A program made the translations under genes and the position numbers. A model generated the notes under the pieces. That model had not been told where the DNA came from, ran no database searches, and saw nothing but the letters and a program-made list of their open reading frames with translations. A stretch of 64,000 bases of DNA, from contig NZ_JH994111.1 of assembly GCF_000316195.1 (NCBI RefSeq), positions 245,605 through 309,604 of the forward strand, read 5' to 3'. Of this stretch, positions 44,551 through 53,650 are shown piece after piece. This stretch comes from Brachyspira hampsonii 30446 (GTDB taxonomy: Bacteria; Spirochaetota; Brachyspiria; Brachyspirales; Brachyspiraceae). Each line of letters opens with the position of its first letter. The first letter of the stretch is position 1.

Positions 44551-47112
44551 ATGGAATATAATTTTACTACCATTGAAAAGAAATGGCAGAAATTCTGGAA
44601 AGATAATAATTCTTTCAAAACAATATCTAAACCAACAGACAAAAAATATTATGTACTTGAAATGTTTCCCTATCCGTCTGGTAAAATGCATATGGGACAT
44701 GTTTCTAACTATACTATAGCTGACTCTATAGCTAGATACTATAGGCTTTTAGGATATGATATATTGCATCCAATGGGCTGGGACGCTTTCGGTATGCCTG
44801 CAGAAAATGCTGCTATAGAACATAAAACTCACCCTGCTGAATGGACTTTAAAAAATATTGCTAACATGAAAGAGCAGTTAAATTTACTAGGATACTCTTA
44901 TGACTGGGACAGAGAAGTTACTACTTGTTTGCCTGATTACTATAAATGGGGACAATGGTTCATATTAAAAATGTATGAAAAAGGACTTTTATACAGAAAA
45001 GGCGGAGATGTTAACTGGTGCGATCATTGTAATACAGTGCTTGCTAATGAACAGGTTACTCCCGAAGGCACTTGCTGGAGATGCGACGGAGAGGTTACTA
45101 AAAAGAAACTTGAACAATGGTATATAAAAGTTACCGATTATGCAGATCAATTAGATGCAGATTTAAAATTACTTGAAGGATATTGGCCTGATAATGTTAT
45201 AGCTATGCAGAAAAACTGGATAGGAAGAAGTGTTGGTGCTTATGTTAATTTTACTTTAGATGACGGAAAGGATTTTCCTATATTCACAACTCGTCCAGAC
45301 ACTATTTACGGTGTTACTTATATGGCTATAGCTTGGAATTATGACGGACTTTTAGATATGTGTACAGACGAACAAAAAAGTGCAGTAGAAGAGTTTATAA
45401 AAAAATCTGCTAAAATAGATCAAAAAACTGATTATGAGAAAGAAGGGGTATTTACTGGAAGGTATGTAATTAATCCTTTCAATAAAGAAAAAGCTCCTTT
45501 ATACGCTGCTAATTTTGTTTTGGCTGAATATGGAAGCGGTGCTGTAATGGCGGTTCCTGCTCATGACCAAAGGGACTTTGAATTTGCTAAAAAATATAAT
45601 ATCCCTGTAAAAGTAGTTATACAGAATGCTGATAATTCTTTGAAAGCTGAAAACATGACTGAAGCATATACTGATGACGGAGTGGTTGTTAACTCAGATA
45701 TTTTAAATGGACTTTCTACAAGAGAGGCTATTAAAAAGGCTATAAGTTATGCATCAGAAAAAGGTTTTGGAAGCGAGAAAGTACAATACAAACTTAGAGA
45801 TTGGCTTATATCAAGACAAAGATATTGGGGCAATCCTCTTCCTTTTGTACATTGTGAGAAATGCGGAATTGTACCTGTGCCTGAAAGCGAACTTCCTATA
45901 ACTCTTCCTATGGATATTGAGTTTACGGTTGGAGATAATCCTCTTAAAAAATCTGAATCATTCGTTAATACAACTTGTCCTAAATGCGGAGGAAAAGCTA
46001 AAAGAGAAACTGACACTATGGATACATTTACATGCAGTTCTTGGTATTATGCAAGATATACTGATGCTCATAATGATAAAATGCCTTTTGACAGTAATAT
46101 AGCTAATGCTTGGCTTGGAGTTGATCAATATATAGGTGGTATTGAACATGCTTGTATGCACCTTTTATATTCAAGATTCTGGTACAAGTTTATGAGAGAT
46201 ATTGGACTTATCAAAGGAGATGAGCCTTTTAATAAACTTTTAACTCAAGGTATGGTTTTAGCAAACAGCTATGAATCAAGAGAGCTAAAAAAATTCTATA
46301 CTCAGGAAGAGATGAATAATAAAGCATACGAAAAAGATGGCATTAAAAAAGAAGATATAATAGTAAAAATGGAAAAAATGTCCAAGTCAAAAGCTAATGG
46401 AGTTGATCCTGCTGAGATTATAGAGCTTTTCGGTGCTGATGCTGTTAGAATATTTGTTATGTTTGTTGCTCCACCTGAAAAAGATAAAGAATGGTCTGAT
46501 GAAGGTGTTAAAGGTTCTGCAAGATTTTTAAACAGAATTTGGAACTTATTCTTAAAATACAAAGATGAAGAAGCATTCAAAAATAATAAATCATTTGATT
46601 ATAATAATTTGTCAAAAGAAGGACAAAAATTATTCAGAAAATATAATAAGACTATAAAAAAAGTTACAATAGATATTAAAGACAGATTCCATTTTAATAC
46701 TGCGATTGCTGCTTTAATGGAGCTTTTAAATGATATGTCTGTAATGAAGTTAGCTAATAATGATGATTATGCTATGTTTAAAGAGGTTATAAGAGGATAT
46801 TTAATACTTCTTAATCCTATAGCTCCACATATTACAGAAGAGCTTTATCAGATATTAAACTTTGGAAAGATGATACTTGAAGAAAGCTGGGTTGAACATA
46901 ATGAAGAGTATTGTAAAGACGATACATTCGAGCTTGTATTCCAAGTTAATGGTAAGATAAGAGATAGAGTAGAAGCTGATGTTAATATAAGCGAAGATGA
47001 TGCAAAAACTCAGGCATTAGCAAGCGAAAAAGTTAAAGCATTCACAGAAGGTAAAAACATTATTAAAGTAGTTTATGTTAAAGGTAAACTTGTAAACATA
47101 GTAGTAAAATAA
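44551..47112 (+). CDS. leuS: Leucyl-tRNA synthetase
   Basis: Charges tRNA-Leu. The class I HIGH motif appears as PYPSGKMHMGHVSNY (about residues 38-52) and KMSKS as MEKMSKSKANGVDP (about 610). The CP1 editing domain lies between (TTRPDTIYGVTYMA, the threonine-rich editing site), and zinc-type cysteines occur in CDHCNTVLANEQV and CPKCGG. Length 853 aa is normal. ATG 44551 is preferred over GTG 44542 because GGAG ends 9 bp before it. Confidence 0.97.
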   Translation: MEYNFTTIEKKWQKFWKDNNSFKTISKPTDKKYYVLEMFPYPSGKMHMGHVSNYTIADSIARYYRLLGYDILHPMGWDAFGMPAENAAIEHKTHPAEWTLKNIANMKEQLNLLGYSYDWDREVTTCLPDYYKWGQWFILKMYEKGLLYRKGGDVNWCDHCNTVLANEQVTPEGTCWRCDGEVTKKKLEQWYIKVTDYADQLDADLKLLEGYWPDNVIAMQKNWIGRSVGAYVNFTLDDGKDFPIFTTRPDTIYGVTYMAIAWNYDGLLDMCTDEQKSAVEEFIKKSAKIDQKTDYEKEGVFTGRYVINPFNKEKAPLYAANFVLAEYGSGAVMAVPAHDQRDFEFAKKYNIPVKVVIQNADNSLKAENMTEAYTDDGVVVNSDILNGLSTREAIKKAISYASEKGFGSEKVQYKLRDWLISRQRYWGNPLPFVHCEKCGIVPVPESELPITLPMDIEFTVGDNPLKKSESFVNTTCPKCGGKAKRETDTMDTFTCSSWYYARYTDAHNDKMPFDSNIANAWLGVDQYIGGIEHACMHLLYSRFWYKFMRDIGLIKGDEPFNKLLTQGMVLANSYESRELKKFYTQEEMNNKAYEKDGIKKEDIIVKMEKMSKSKANGVDPAEIIELFGADAVRIFVMFVAPPEKDKEWSDEGVKGSARFLNRIWNLFLKYKDEEAFKNNKSFDYNNLSKEGQKLFRKYNKTIKKVTIDIKDRFHFNTAIAALMELLNDMSVMKLANNDDYAMFKEVIRGYLILLNPIAPHITEELYQILNFGKMILEESWVEHNEEYCKDDTFELVFQVNGKIRDRVEADVNISEDDAKTQALASEKVKAFTEGKNIIKVVYVKGKLVNIVVK

Positions 47113-47136
47113 AAATATAATTACTAAAAATATATT

Positions 47137-47175
47137 AAAGAGTATGGATGAAAAAGTCTGTACTCTTTTTTATTT
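47137..47175 (+). terminator. leuS terminator
   Basis: AAAGAGTA (47137-47144) pairs with TACTCTTT (47161-47168), followed by T residues. Confidence 0.75.
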
Positions 47176-47190
47176 TGCTTTAATTACATT

Positions 47191-47510
47191 CCCGCCCTTT
47201 ATGTTTTATTATTTTGTTTTCAAATTTTAATTTTTGTTATCTTTATAGATAAATCATAAATTCTAGCACCCACCCAAGTTTTTATTAGATTAAGAATTTT
47301 ACTCAACGCACGGTTAACAAAATTTTATATATAGTTTAAATTAAAATTATAAATCAAACTATATATGATAACATTATTCTGCGTGCGGTGAGGAGATTGT
47401 AAATTTAAATAAAGCTAGGGTGGGCGTTATAATAACAGTAAAAGCTAAAAAGAAAAATAGCATAAAAATTACAAATCATGTTTATAAACAAAAAAGGGTG
47501 GGCAAGTGTA
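47191..47510. repeat. Nested-palindrome repeat, copy D
   Basis: CCCGCCC at 47191, CACCCACCC at about 47268, CAACGCACGGTTA at 47303, mirrored CTGCGTGCGG at 47379, AGGGTGGG at 47416 and GGGTGGG at 47495. Full-length, followed 26 bp later by truncated copy E in the same orientation. Confidence 0.87.
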
Positions 47511-47536
47511 ATTAAATTTTAAAACTTTAATTTCAT

Positions 47537-47740
47537 GCCCGCCCTTTATATTTTATTGTTTTATTTTAAGATTATAATTTTTGCTATATTTATAGCTAAA
47601 TCAGAAATTCTAGCATCCGCCCAAGTTTTTATTAGATTAAGAATTTTGCTCAACGCACGGTAAATGGAATTTTTATATATAGTAAAAATTAGAATTCATA
47701 ATTAATTTATGTTTATAATGTTACTCTGCGTGCGTTATTA
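47537..47740. repeat. Nested-palindrome repeat, copy E (truncated)
   Basis: GCCCGCCC at 47537, a CCGCCC box at about 47616, CAACGCACGG at 47652 and mirrored CTGCGTGCG at 47726. The outer right boxes are missing, so about the last third is lost just before the end of the ATPase gene. Confidence 0.8.
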
Positions 47741-47773
47741 AGATTATTATTTTTAATAAATCTATGATGTAAA

Positions 47774-48778
47774 TTATAATAATTCATTATCAATATTATA
47801 ATTATAAGACCTAAAACCTTCTTCTTCAGTATTAGTTATATTAATAATATTTATTGAATCTTTTATATCATTAAATTCTTCGCTGTCATTTAATGTTTTA
47901 TATAAAAGTCTTAATGTATCATAATTATTGATTGTGAAAAACATTTGCATATCATTATTTCTACTTAGATTTAAAATGCTTTTAAATAAATATTTAGCAG
48001 TGTCACTATCTAATGAGCTTGCTATATCATCTGCCAAAATTACATTATTCTTATTTGCTGCTATAGGAAGTATTATAGATAAATATTTTTTTAATCCTTC
48101 CCCCATTAAATTTAATATTAGTAATTCATTCATTCCTTCAATATTGAGATAAATATCATTATTAAGTACATTTATTGATTTTATATTATTATTAAAAAAT
48201 GAAAGCATTTCTATTATAGGCTTTTCATTTTTGCCTTTTAAAATTTCTATTAAATATGCTGTTAATATATGATATTCTATTGTACTTGGTATATAAGTTT
48301 CTTCTCTATTTAGTATATTTTCAGCTTTTTTTCCCATCATAAATATATTATTATTAAGATTTGGTATGGTAATTTTTTTCTCTTCTATAGAACTATCATT
48401 AGAATCATCATTGTTAATAATAGTGTTATAATTTAATTCGATATTATTATCATTAGGTATTTTATTGTCTTTTAATATAGGACTAATATTAATATTATAG
48501 CTTTTATTATCTTTATTATAATTAAAATTTATATTGTTATTATAGTTGAAATTATAAAATAATGTTTTAATTTCGGTTTTATTTTCTTTTGCTCTGCTTA
48601 TAGTTTTGATATTTTCTATTATGTTTATACGAGATTCTGATAAAATAAGCATTAAAGTTTCAAGTATAGTAGTTTTTCCTAAGTTGTTTTTTCCTACTAA
48701 GAAATTTATTTTTTTAAAATCATTTATTTCAATTTTATTAAAACATTTAAAATTTTCTATATATAAGTTTTTAATCAT
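47774..48778 (-). CDS. AAA-type ATPase, OLD/SMC-like
   Basis: 334 residues. The N-terminus IKNLYIENFKCFNKIEINDF plus Walker A GKNNLGKTT is typical of OLD-like and RecF-like ATPases. The ABC signature-like LMGEGLKKYL and Walker B NVILADDIASSLD follow, with the switch region MFFTINN. The middle is an Asn-rich, poorly conserved insert (about 70-150). There is no TOPRIM domain, so it is a lone ATPase rather than a full OLD nuclease. The role is unclear; such proteins occur in defence islands but none is evident here. Its promoter may come from the adjacent MITE. Confidence 0.82.
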   Translation of the reverse strand: MIKNLYIENFKCFNKIEINDFKKINFLVGKNNLGKTTILETLMLILSESRINIIENIKTISRAKENKTEIKTLFYNFNYNNNINFNYNKDNKSYNINISPILKDNKIPNDNNIELNYNTIINNDDSNDSSIEEKKITIPNLNNNIFMMGKKAENILNREETYIPSTIEYHILTAYLIEILKGKNEKPIIEMLSFFNNNIKSINVLNNDIYLNIEGMNELLILNLMGEGLKKYLSIILPIAANKNNVILADDIASSLDSDTAKYLFKSILNLSRNNDMQMFFTINNYDTLRLLYKTLNDSEEFNDIKDSINIINITNTEEEGFRSYNYNIDNELL

Positions 48779-48868
48779 AAATAAAAATCCAACAAATTGT
48801 AATTACTATAGAATTAAATATCGGAGTTTTGAGAAAAAAATAGAGTTTATTAATTTTTACATTTATTA

Positions 48869-48896
48869 ATTATATGCTATAATAGACTTGTTTCAA
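48869..48896 (-). promoter_or_regulatory. Outward promoter at the left MITE end, toward the ATPase gene
   Basis: Minus strand: TTGAAA (48896-48891, inside the terminal repeat), 16-bp spacer and TATAAT (48874-48869, outside it), about 90 bp from the ATPase start. Confidence 0.65.
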
Positions 48897-49161
48897 AACT
48901 ACTTGACAAACAATTTTATGAGTTTATTAATTTGATGCCTAATTAGATAATATTAATTATTATTTAATTAAATGTTTTATATATGTTATAACTTATTATT
49001 TTAGTATATAAATATGCAGTCCTTTTGCTTCTTTGGGTCACCACCGAGTAGGTGCCTAGGTGGCAAAAGAAGTGGGGTTTGGGGCAAAGCCCCAATTATA
49101 ATATCAAAATATTAAATTAAAAATTTATAAATATTAATAAATTTAGTTTTGAAACAAGTCT
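48884..49161 (+). mobile_element. MITE-like element, copy 1
   Basis: 278 bp with terminal inverted repeats AGACTTGTTTCAAAACTA and TAGTTTTGAAACAAGTCT, flanked by AAT on both sides (48881-48883 and 49162-49164). AT-rich arms surround a GC-richer core with hairpins: CTTCTTT/AAAAGAAG pairing, and GGGG...CCCC around TTTGGGGCAAAG. No transposase; it would be mobilised in trans. Confidence 0.85.
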
Positions 49162-49176
49162 AATAAGCACTATTAT
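49149..49176 (+). promoter_or_regulatory. Outward promoter at the right MITE end, toward hisA
   Basis: TTGAAA (49149-49154, inside the terminal repeat), 16-bp spacer and TATTAT (49171-49176, outside), about 28 bp before the hisA start. Confidence 0.65.
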
Positions 49177-49203
49177 AGATAAAAATATTTTTAGGGGATT
49201 AAT

Positions 49204-49920
49204 ATGTATATACTACCTGCAATAGATTTGAAAAACGGTGAAGTTGTAAGGCTTGTAGAAGGTGATTATGATAATAAAACTACTTATTTTAAGGATCCTT
49301 TGGAGGTCTTGGATTTTTTTATAAAAAGCGGAAGCAGTTATTTGCATGTAGTTGATCTAGACGGAGCAAGCGACGGAGAAACTATTAATTTTAAAACAAT
49401 AGAAAAGATAATAAAGAACTGTAATTTATTTGTAGAAGTAGGCGGCGGTATAAGAAATGAAGAAACTATAAAAAAATATTTGGATATAGGAGTAAAAAGA
49501 ACAATTTTAGGAACCGCTGCTGTTGAAAATATAGATTTTACTGAGAATATGATTAATAAGTATAAAGAACATATAGCCGTTTCTATAGATTCAAGAAATA
49601 GAATGATAGCAGTTAAAGGCTGGAAAGAAATAAAAAAATTGGACTCTGTAGAGTTTTGTATCAAATTAGATAGTATGGGAATAGATACTATTATCTATAC
49701 TGATATATCAAAAGATGGAAAACTTTCCGGTACTAATTTGGAGATATATAAGGAGCTGAGAGAAAAACTTTCATGCAATATTATAGCTTCAGGAGGTGTT
49801 ACTTTTGAAGATGAAATTATAAAATTAAGAGATATGAAAATTAATGGTGCTATAGTTGGAAAAGCTATATATGAGGGTAAAATGGATTTAAAAAGAATAA
49901 TAGAAATAGCAGATATGTAA
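49204..49920 (+). CDS. hisA: HisA, ProFAR isomerase of histidine biosynthesis
   Basis: Amadori isomerase converting ProFAR to PRFAR. The TIM barrel shows the family start MYILPAIDLKNGEVVRLVEGDYD (Asp8 catalytic), VEVGGGIR and IYTDISKDGKLSGTN (second catalytic Asp), and the phosphate-binding ASGGV. Length 238 aa. No other his gene is nearby. AGGGGAT precedes the start. Confidence 0.93.
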   Translation: MYILPAIDLKNGEVVRLVEGDYDNKTTYFKDPLEVLDFFIKSGSSYLHVVDLDGASDGETINFKTIEKIIKNCNLFVEVGGGIRNEETIKKYLDIGVKRTILGTAAVENIDFTENMINKYKEHIAVSIDSRNRMIAVKGWKEIKKLDSVEFCIKLDSMGIDTIIYTDISKDGKLSGTNLEIYKELREKLSCNIIASGGVTFEDEIIKLRDMKINGAIVGKAIYEGKMDLKRIIEIADM

Positions 49921-49943
49921 TTATTAGCCTTTTGGGGGATTAT

Positions 49944-49988
49944 AAAAATTGTGAGCGTCTAGCTAGACATTGTCAGCGAACAATTTTT
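49944..49988. repeat. Compact inverted repeat before the FkbM gene
   Basis: AAAAATTGT pairs with ACAATTTTT, enclosing the palindrome TCTAGCTAGA. It is GC-richer than its surroundings and REP-like. It lies between a GGGGGA ribosome-like site (49934-49939) and the first ATG of the next gene. Confidence 0.7.
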
Positions 49989-50002
49989 ATATTAGCAATA
50001 AT

Positions 50003-50962
50003 ATGAAAGAAATGAATAATATATTAGAAAAATGCAGAAAAATAGTAAATAAAAATTTCATAAAAGAAGAAATAGAGAAAATAGAAAGCCAGGATAATTT
50101 TATCAGAGCAATGAAAGAAGAAAATAATAATAGTTTTGATATTTTTTATAATATGCTTTCAGAATCTTATTCTAAAGATTTATTTGAAAAAATAGTAAGG
50201 TATAGATATTTACTTTCGTTTTACAGAGATGCTTATAATAATTCAAAAGAGAAAATAAAATTAAGTATGAAATATGGTTCTATTAATATATTTTCTTGGG
50301 GATTAAAGAGATTTTTGTTTTCTTTAGAGAAATATAAATATCCTAGCGAAATAGAAAATTTTTTACTTTTTTACATATTCGGACTTGAGCAATATAATGT
50401 AAAAAATATATTTGAAGTAGGCGGCGATAGTGTTATATTCGATATAGGTGCTTGGAAAGGAGATACTGCTTATTTCTTTTCAAAAAAGTGTAATGATAAT
50501 GCAAGGATTTATGCTTTTGAGCCGGATATAAATGCTTTTGAAACATTAAAATTGATTAAAGAAAAATATAAATTAAATAATGTTGTTTTGGAAAATATTC
50601 TTTTTTCTAATAAGAATGAAAGCGTGGATTTTGTATCTATGACGCCTAACACACCTACAGTTAAGATGAATGCTGTTACTGTAGATGAGTTTGTTGAGAG
50701 TAATAATATAAGTAAAATAGATTATCTTAAAATGGATGTTGAAGGAGCTGAGATGCATATACTAGAAGGTGCTTTAAATACAATAAAAAAATTTTGTCCT
50801 TCTCTTGCTATAGCTATATATCATGGCGGCGAGCTTTTTATGGAGGATTTTTATAAAATTCCTGTGTTTATAAAAGAAATAACAGAAAATTACGAATATT
50901 ATATAAGAACATTTTCTCCTTGGGGAGGAGAGACAATACTTTTTTGTATACCTAAAAAATAA
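50003..50962 (+). CDS. FkbM-family methyltransferase
   Basis: 319 residues. The second half is the FkbM domain: VIFDIGAWKGDTAYFFSKK (SAM motif), IYAFEPDINAFETLK, the DYLKMDVEGAEMHILEGA signature, and a C-terminal GGETILFC. The first half is helical and poorly conserved. FkbM enzymes O-methylate sugars or lipids; the substrate is unknown. ATG 50003 has no ribosome site; in-frame TTG 49970 inside the hairpin is an alternative start. Confidence 0.85.
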   Translation: MKEMNNILEKCRKIVNKNFIKEEIEKIESQDNFIRAMKEENNNSFDIFYNMLSESYSKDLFEKIVRYRYLLSFYRDAYNNSKEKIKLSMKYGSINIFSWGLKRFLFSLEKYKYPSEIENFLLFYIFGLEQYNVKNIFEVGGDSVIFDIGAWKGDTAYFFSKKCNDNARIYAFEPDINAFETLKLIKEKYKLNNVVLENILFSNKNESVDFVSMTPNTPTVKMNAVTVDEFVESNNISKIDYLKMDVEGAEMHILEGALNTIKKFCPSLAIAIYHGGELFMEDFYKIPVFIKEITENYEYYIRTFSPWGGETILFCIPKK

Positions 50963-51049
50963 AATTATGTTATAATTGTTATATGCTATATATAATATTG
51001 ACTTTTTATAATGATACTTATAAAATGCAACTTTAGGAGATTAAAATTT

Positions 51050-51535
51050 ATGGCAAGAAAAGATATAGTAAACAGCGTTATAGGAGATGGTTCATCTTTT
51101 AAAGGTACTTTTATCGTAAAAGGTTCTTTTCAAATAGATGGAAAATTTGAAGGTGAATTGAAGATAGACGGACATTTAATTATAGGTCCTAATGGTAAGG
51201 TAAAGACAAGCACTATTATAACAGAAAGCATTACAATAGCTGGTACTTTAATCGGCAATATAGATGCTCAAAAAGAAGTTATATTGATAGAAACAGGAAG
51301 AGTTTTAGGAAATATAGAAGCTCCTAAAATAGATGTAGGAGAAGGTGCCGTTATACAGGGAGAAATGACTATAACAGGCGGACAGAAAAAAGATATCACA
51401 AAAGTAGTGCATGAATCTTTTACAGGCATAAAAATTGAAGATGAGGTATCAGAAAATAATAATAATACTTCTGATAATAATACTTATAACTCTTATAACA
51501 CAGATAATAATAATTCAAATAATAGTATTTTTTAA
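51050..51535 (+). CDS. Bactofilin
   Basis: Polymer-forming cytoskeletal protein of 161 residues. The central bactofilin fold is a beta helix of short repeats: GTFIVKGSFQIDGKFEGELKIDGHLIIGPNGKV and relatives up to about residue 120. A disordered Asn/Ser/Asp-rich tail follows. Bactofilins shape cells or place wall enzymes, and in spirochaetes they contribute to cell shape and motility. ATG 51050 has TAGGAGA upstream. Confidence 0.93.
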   Translation: MARKDIVNSVIGDGSSFKGTFIVKGSFQIDGKFEGELKIDGHLIIGPNGKVKTSTIITESITIAGTLIGNIDAQKEVILIETGRVLGNIEAPKIDVGEGAVIQGEMTITGGQKKDITKVVHESFTGIKIEDEVSENNNNTSDNNTYNSYNTDNNNSNNSIF

Positions 51536-51552
51536 TTAAGGTGTATTCATAA

Positions 51553-52347
51553 ATGGCTATAAAAATAAAAACACAAGCTGAAATTAATTTAATGCGTGAA
51601 AGCGGACATATATTGGCTAATGTATTTAAAGAAGTTGAAAAAATAGTTCAGCCGGGTATCTCTACTAAAGAAATAGATAAATTTGTTTATGATTATATAA
51701 GAAAGCATAACGCCAAACCTTCATTTAAAGGTTACGGCAGACCTCCTTTTCCGGGTTCTATATGTTCTTCTATAAATAATGAAGTAATACATGGAATACC
51801 AAGTAAAAAGAAAATTTTAAAAGATGGGGATATTATAGGACTTGATATAGGTGTATATTATAAAGGATATCATTCTGACAGAGCATTTACATTTAAAGTG
51901 GGAAATGTATCAGAAGATGCTTCAAGATTGATTGAAGTTACTATGGAGTCATTTTATAATGGTGTAAAAAAAATAAAAGACGGAGTTCATTTGGGAGATG
52001 TTTCTCATGCTATTCAAAAAACTGCTGAAGATGCAGGTTATTCTTTGGTAAGAGAGTTTCAAGGTCATGGAGTTGGAGCAAATTTGCATGAAGAACCTGC
52101 TGTACCAAATAGAGGAAAAGAAGGAGCAGGTCCAATACTTAAAACAAATATGGTTATAGCAATAGAGCCTATGGTTAATATGGGCCATCATGCTATTTTA
52201 ATAGAAGATGATGATTGGACTATAATTACCAGAGACGGATCATTGTCAGCACATTATGAACATACTGTAGCTGTCAAAGAAGATGGTGTTGAGATATTAA
52301 CTGCTTTAGAAGATGATGAGATAGTAAAAAAATATCTTGGCAAATAA
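51553..52347 (+). CDS. map: Methionine aminopeptidase, type I
   Basis: Removes N-terminal Met from new proteins. Metal ligands are seen in LDIGVYYKGYHSDRAFTF (two Asp), GHGVGANLHEEP (His), IEPMV (Glu) and AHYEHTVAV (Glu). Length 264 aa, without the N-terminal zinc-finger extension. It follows bactofilin by 17 bp and is probably co-transcribed. Confidence 0.95.
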   Translation: MAIKIKTQAEINLMRESGHILANVFKEVEKIVQPGISTKEIDKFVYDYIRKHNAKPSFKGYGRPPFPGSICSSINNEVIHGIPSKKKILKDGDIIGLDIGVYYKGYHSDRAFTFKVGNVSEDASRLIEVTMESFYNGVKKIKDGVHLGDVSHAIQKTAEDAGYSLVREFQGHGVGANLHEEPAVPNRGKEGAGPILKTNMVIAIEPMVNMGHHAILIEDDDWTIITRDGSLSAHYEHTVAVKEDGVEILTALEDDEIVKKYLGK

Positions 52348-52675
52348 TAGGTAAACTATATTATTTTAAGTTATAGATAAAATATTATAAAACTATGCTA
52401 TTCTAAATATATAGAAATCAGGCAGAATATAGTTTATATAATTAATGTAAGATTAGTATGTTCTTCAGATAGAGTAATATAATGGTTGAAAATGTAGTAT
52501 TTGTAAATTATGGTAATGCATTAAGCTTAAAGATATTCGTATAGCTAAAAATATGTTTGCTTATAGTTATTTATCTTAGAATAATCCTATCTGCAAGTAA
52601 ATAAAAAAATAGTATAATGTAAAAATTTATTATACCGATACTTTAGACAATAAAACTTTATTTTTGATTTATATT
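52348..52675. other. Intergenic stretch with a possible gene remnant
   Basis: No intact gene. From ATG 52482 the frame MVENVVFVNYGNALSL runs to a stop at 52542; shifting by one base gives KDIRIAKNMFAYSYLS and then TAG near 52579. This could be a short decayed gene with one frameshift. No terminator, RNA or repeat is visible. Confidence 0.35.
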
Positions 52676-53506
52676 ATGAAACATATATTTTTTATATTTA
52701 TTATATTAATATTGACTTGTTTATCAGTATATTCTCAGGGGCAATCGCTTAATACCCCTAACAGAACAGCAGATACTGCAAGAACTATTGAAATTGAGAC
52801 TAATACCTATGAAGCATTATTCAAAGGTAAATTAGAGCCTGCTTGGGTATATATAGGAGAGGCAAAAAGAGCAATACATAATAATGATATTCCTTATGCT
52901 TTATTTATAATGAATAAAACCTTGATGTATTATCCTGATAATGCTGATGCCCATTATTTTCTAGGTTTAATATATGAAAAAGAAGCGGGAAACCCAGCAG
53001 AACAAGGTGGTGCTGCTTCTTATCGCTTGGCTATAGAAGAATATAAAAAAGCTATAAATTTAGCTACTAATCTTACAATACCGGCATATAAATTGGATGC
53101 ATATTTCAGTCTTTTATATATATATGAAAGATTAATAGATGAAAATAATTATGCCAATATAGAAAAAGAGATTATTACTATGGCTGAAAATACATATAAT
53201 AATTATGAAAAAGGAAGAATATATTTCAAATTAGCCGAACATTATGGTAATAGAAATAGAGGTACTTCTGCTGTAGATTATTACAGACAGTCCTATATTA
53301 ATGGATACAGACAAAAATTATCTCTCTTTAGAATGTCTTTAATATATAGAAGAATGCGTAATTATGTACGAGAAAAAGAAACTTTAATGCTTGCTATTAA
53401 ATACGATTTTGATAATGTTGAACCTAGCAATTTTGATGTTCAGAAGGCTATAGTTCAAAGATTAGAGGCATTGAAGAATGTAAGAATACCTAAGAAATTA
53501 AATTAA
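52676..53506 (+). CDS. Exported TPR-like protein
   Basis: 276 residues with a signal peptide (IFIILILTCLSVYSQ, cleavage after YSQ or just before Gln). TPR-type helical pairs follow: PYALFIMNKTLMYYPDNADAHYFLGLIYEKEA and later repeats. Probably a periplasmic scaffold; partner unknown. ATG 52676 is preferred to TTG 52664. Confidence 0.82.
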   Translation: MKHIFFIFIILILTCLSVYSQGQSLNTPNRTADTARTIEIETNTYEALFKGKLEPAWVYIGEAKRAIHNNDIPYALFIMNKTLMYYPDNADAHYFLGLIYEKEAGNPAEQGGAASYRLAIEEYKKAINLATNLTIPAYKLDAYFSLLYIYERLIDENNYANIEKEIITMAENTYNNYEKGRIYFKLAEHYGNRNRGTSAVDYYRQSYINGYRQKLSLFRMSLIYRRMRNYVREKETLMLAIKYDFDNVEPSNFDVQKAIVQRLEALKNVRIPKKLN

Positions 53507-53528
53507 TTTTATAATATGTATTAAAAAT

Positions 53529-53572
53529 AAAAAGCAATGGTGTATTTTTTCATCATTGCTTTTATGTTTTTT
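53529..53572 (+). terminator. Terminator
   Basis: AAAGCAATGGTG (53531-53542) pairs with CATCATTGCTTT with one G-T type mismatch, followed by T-rich DNA. Confidence 0.8.
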
Positions 53573-53650
53573 ATATATTTCTATTGAGAAAAAGTGATTA
53601 TTATATTAGAATATTGTACTTAATAGTAAATAAATATTAAGAGATGTAAA

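Noticed and set aside
47774-48778. OLD-like ATPase as part of a Gabija, Septu or retron defence system
   Set aside because: No partner nuclease, helicase or reverse transcriptase is adjacent, and the protein lacks a TOPRIM domain.
48960-49110. MITE core as a riboswitch or tRNA-like gene
   Set aside because: Hairpins are present but no cloverleaf or known aptamer core; the sequence lies wholly within the mobile element.
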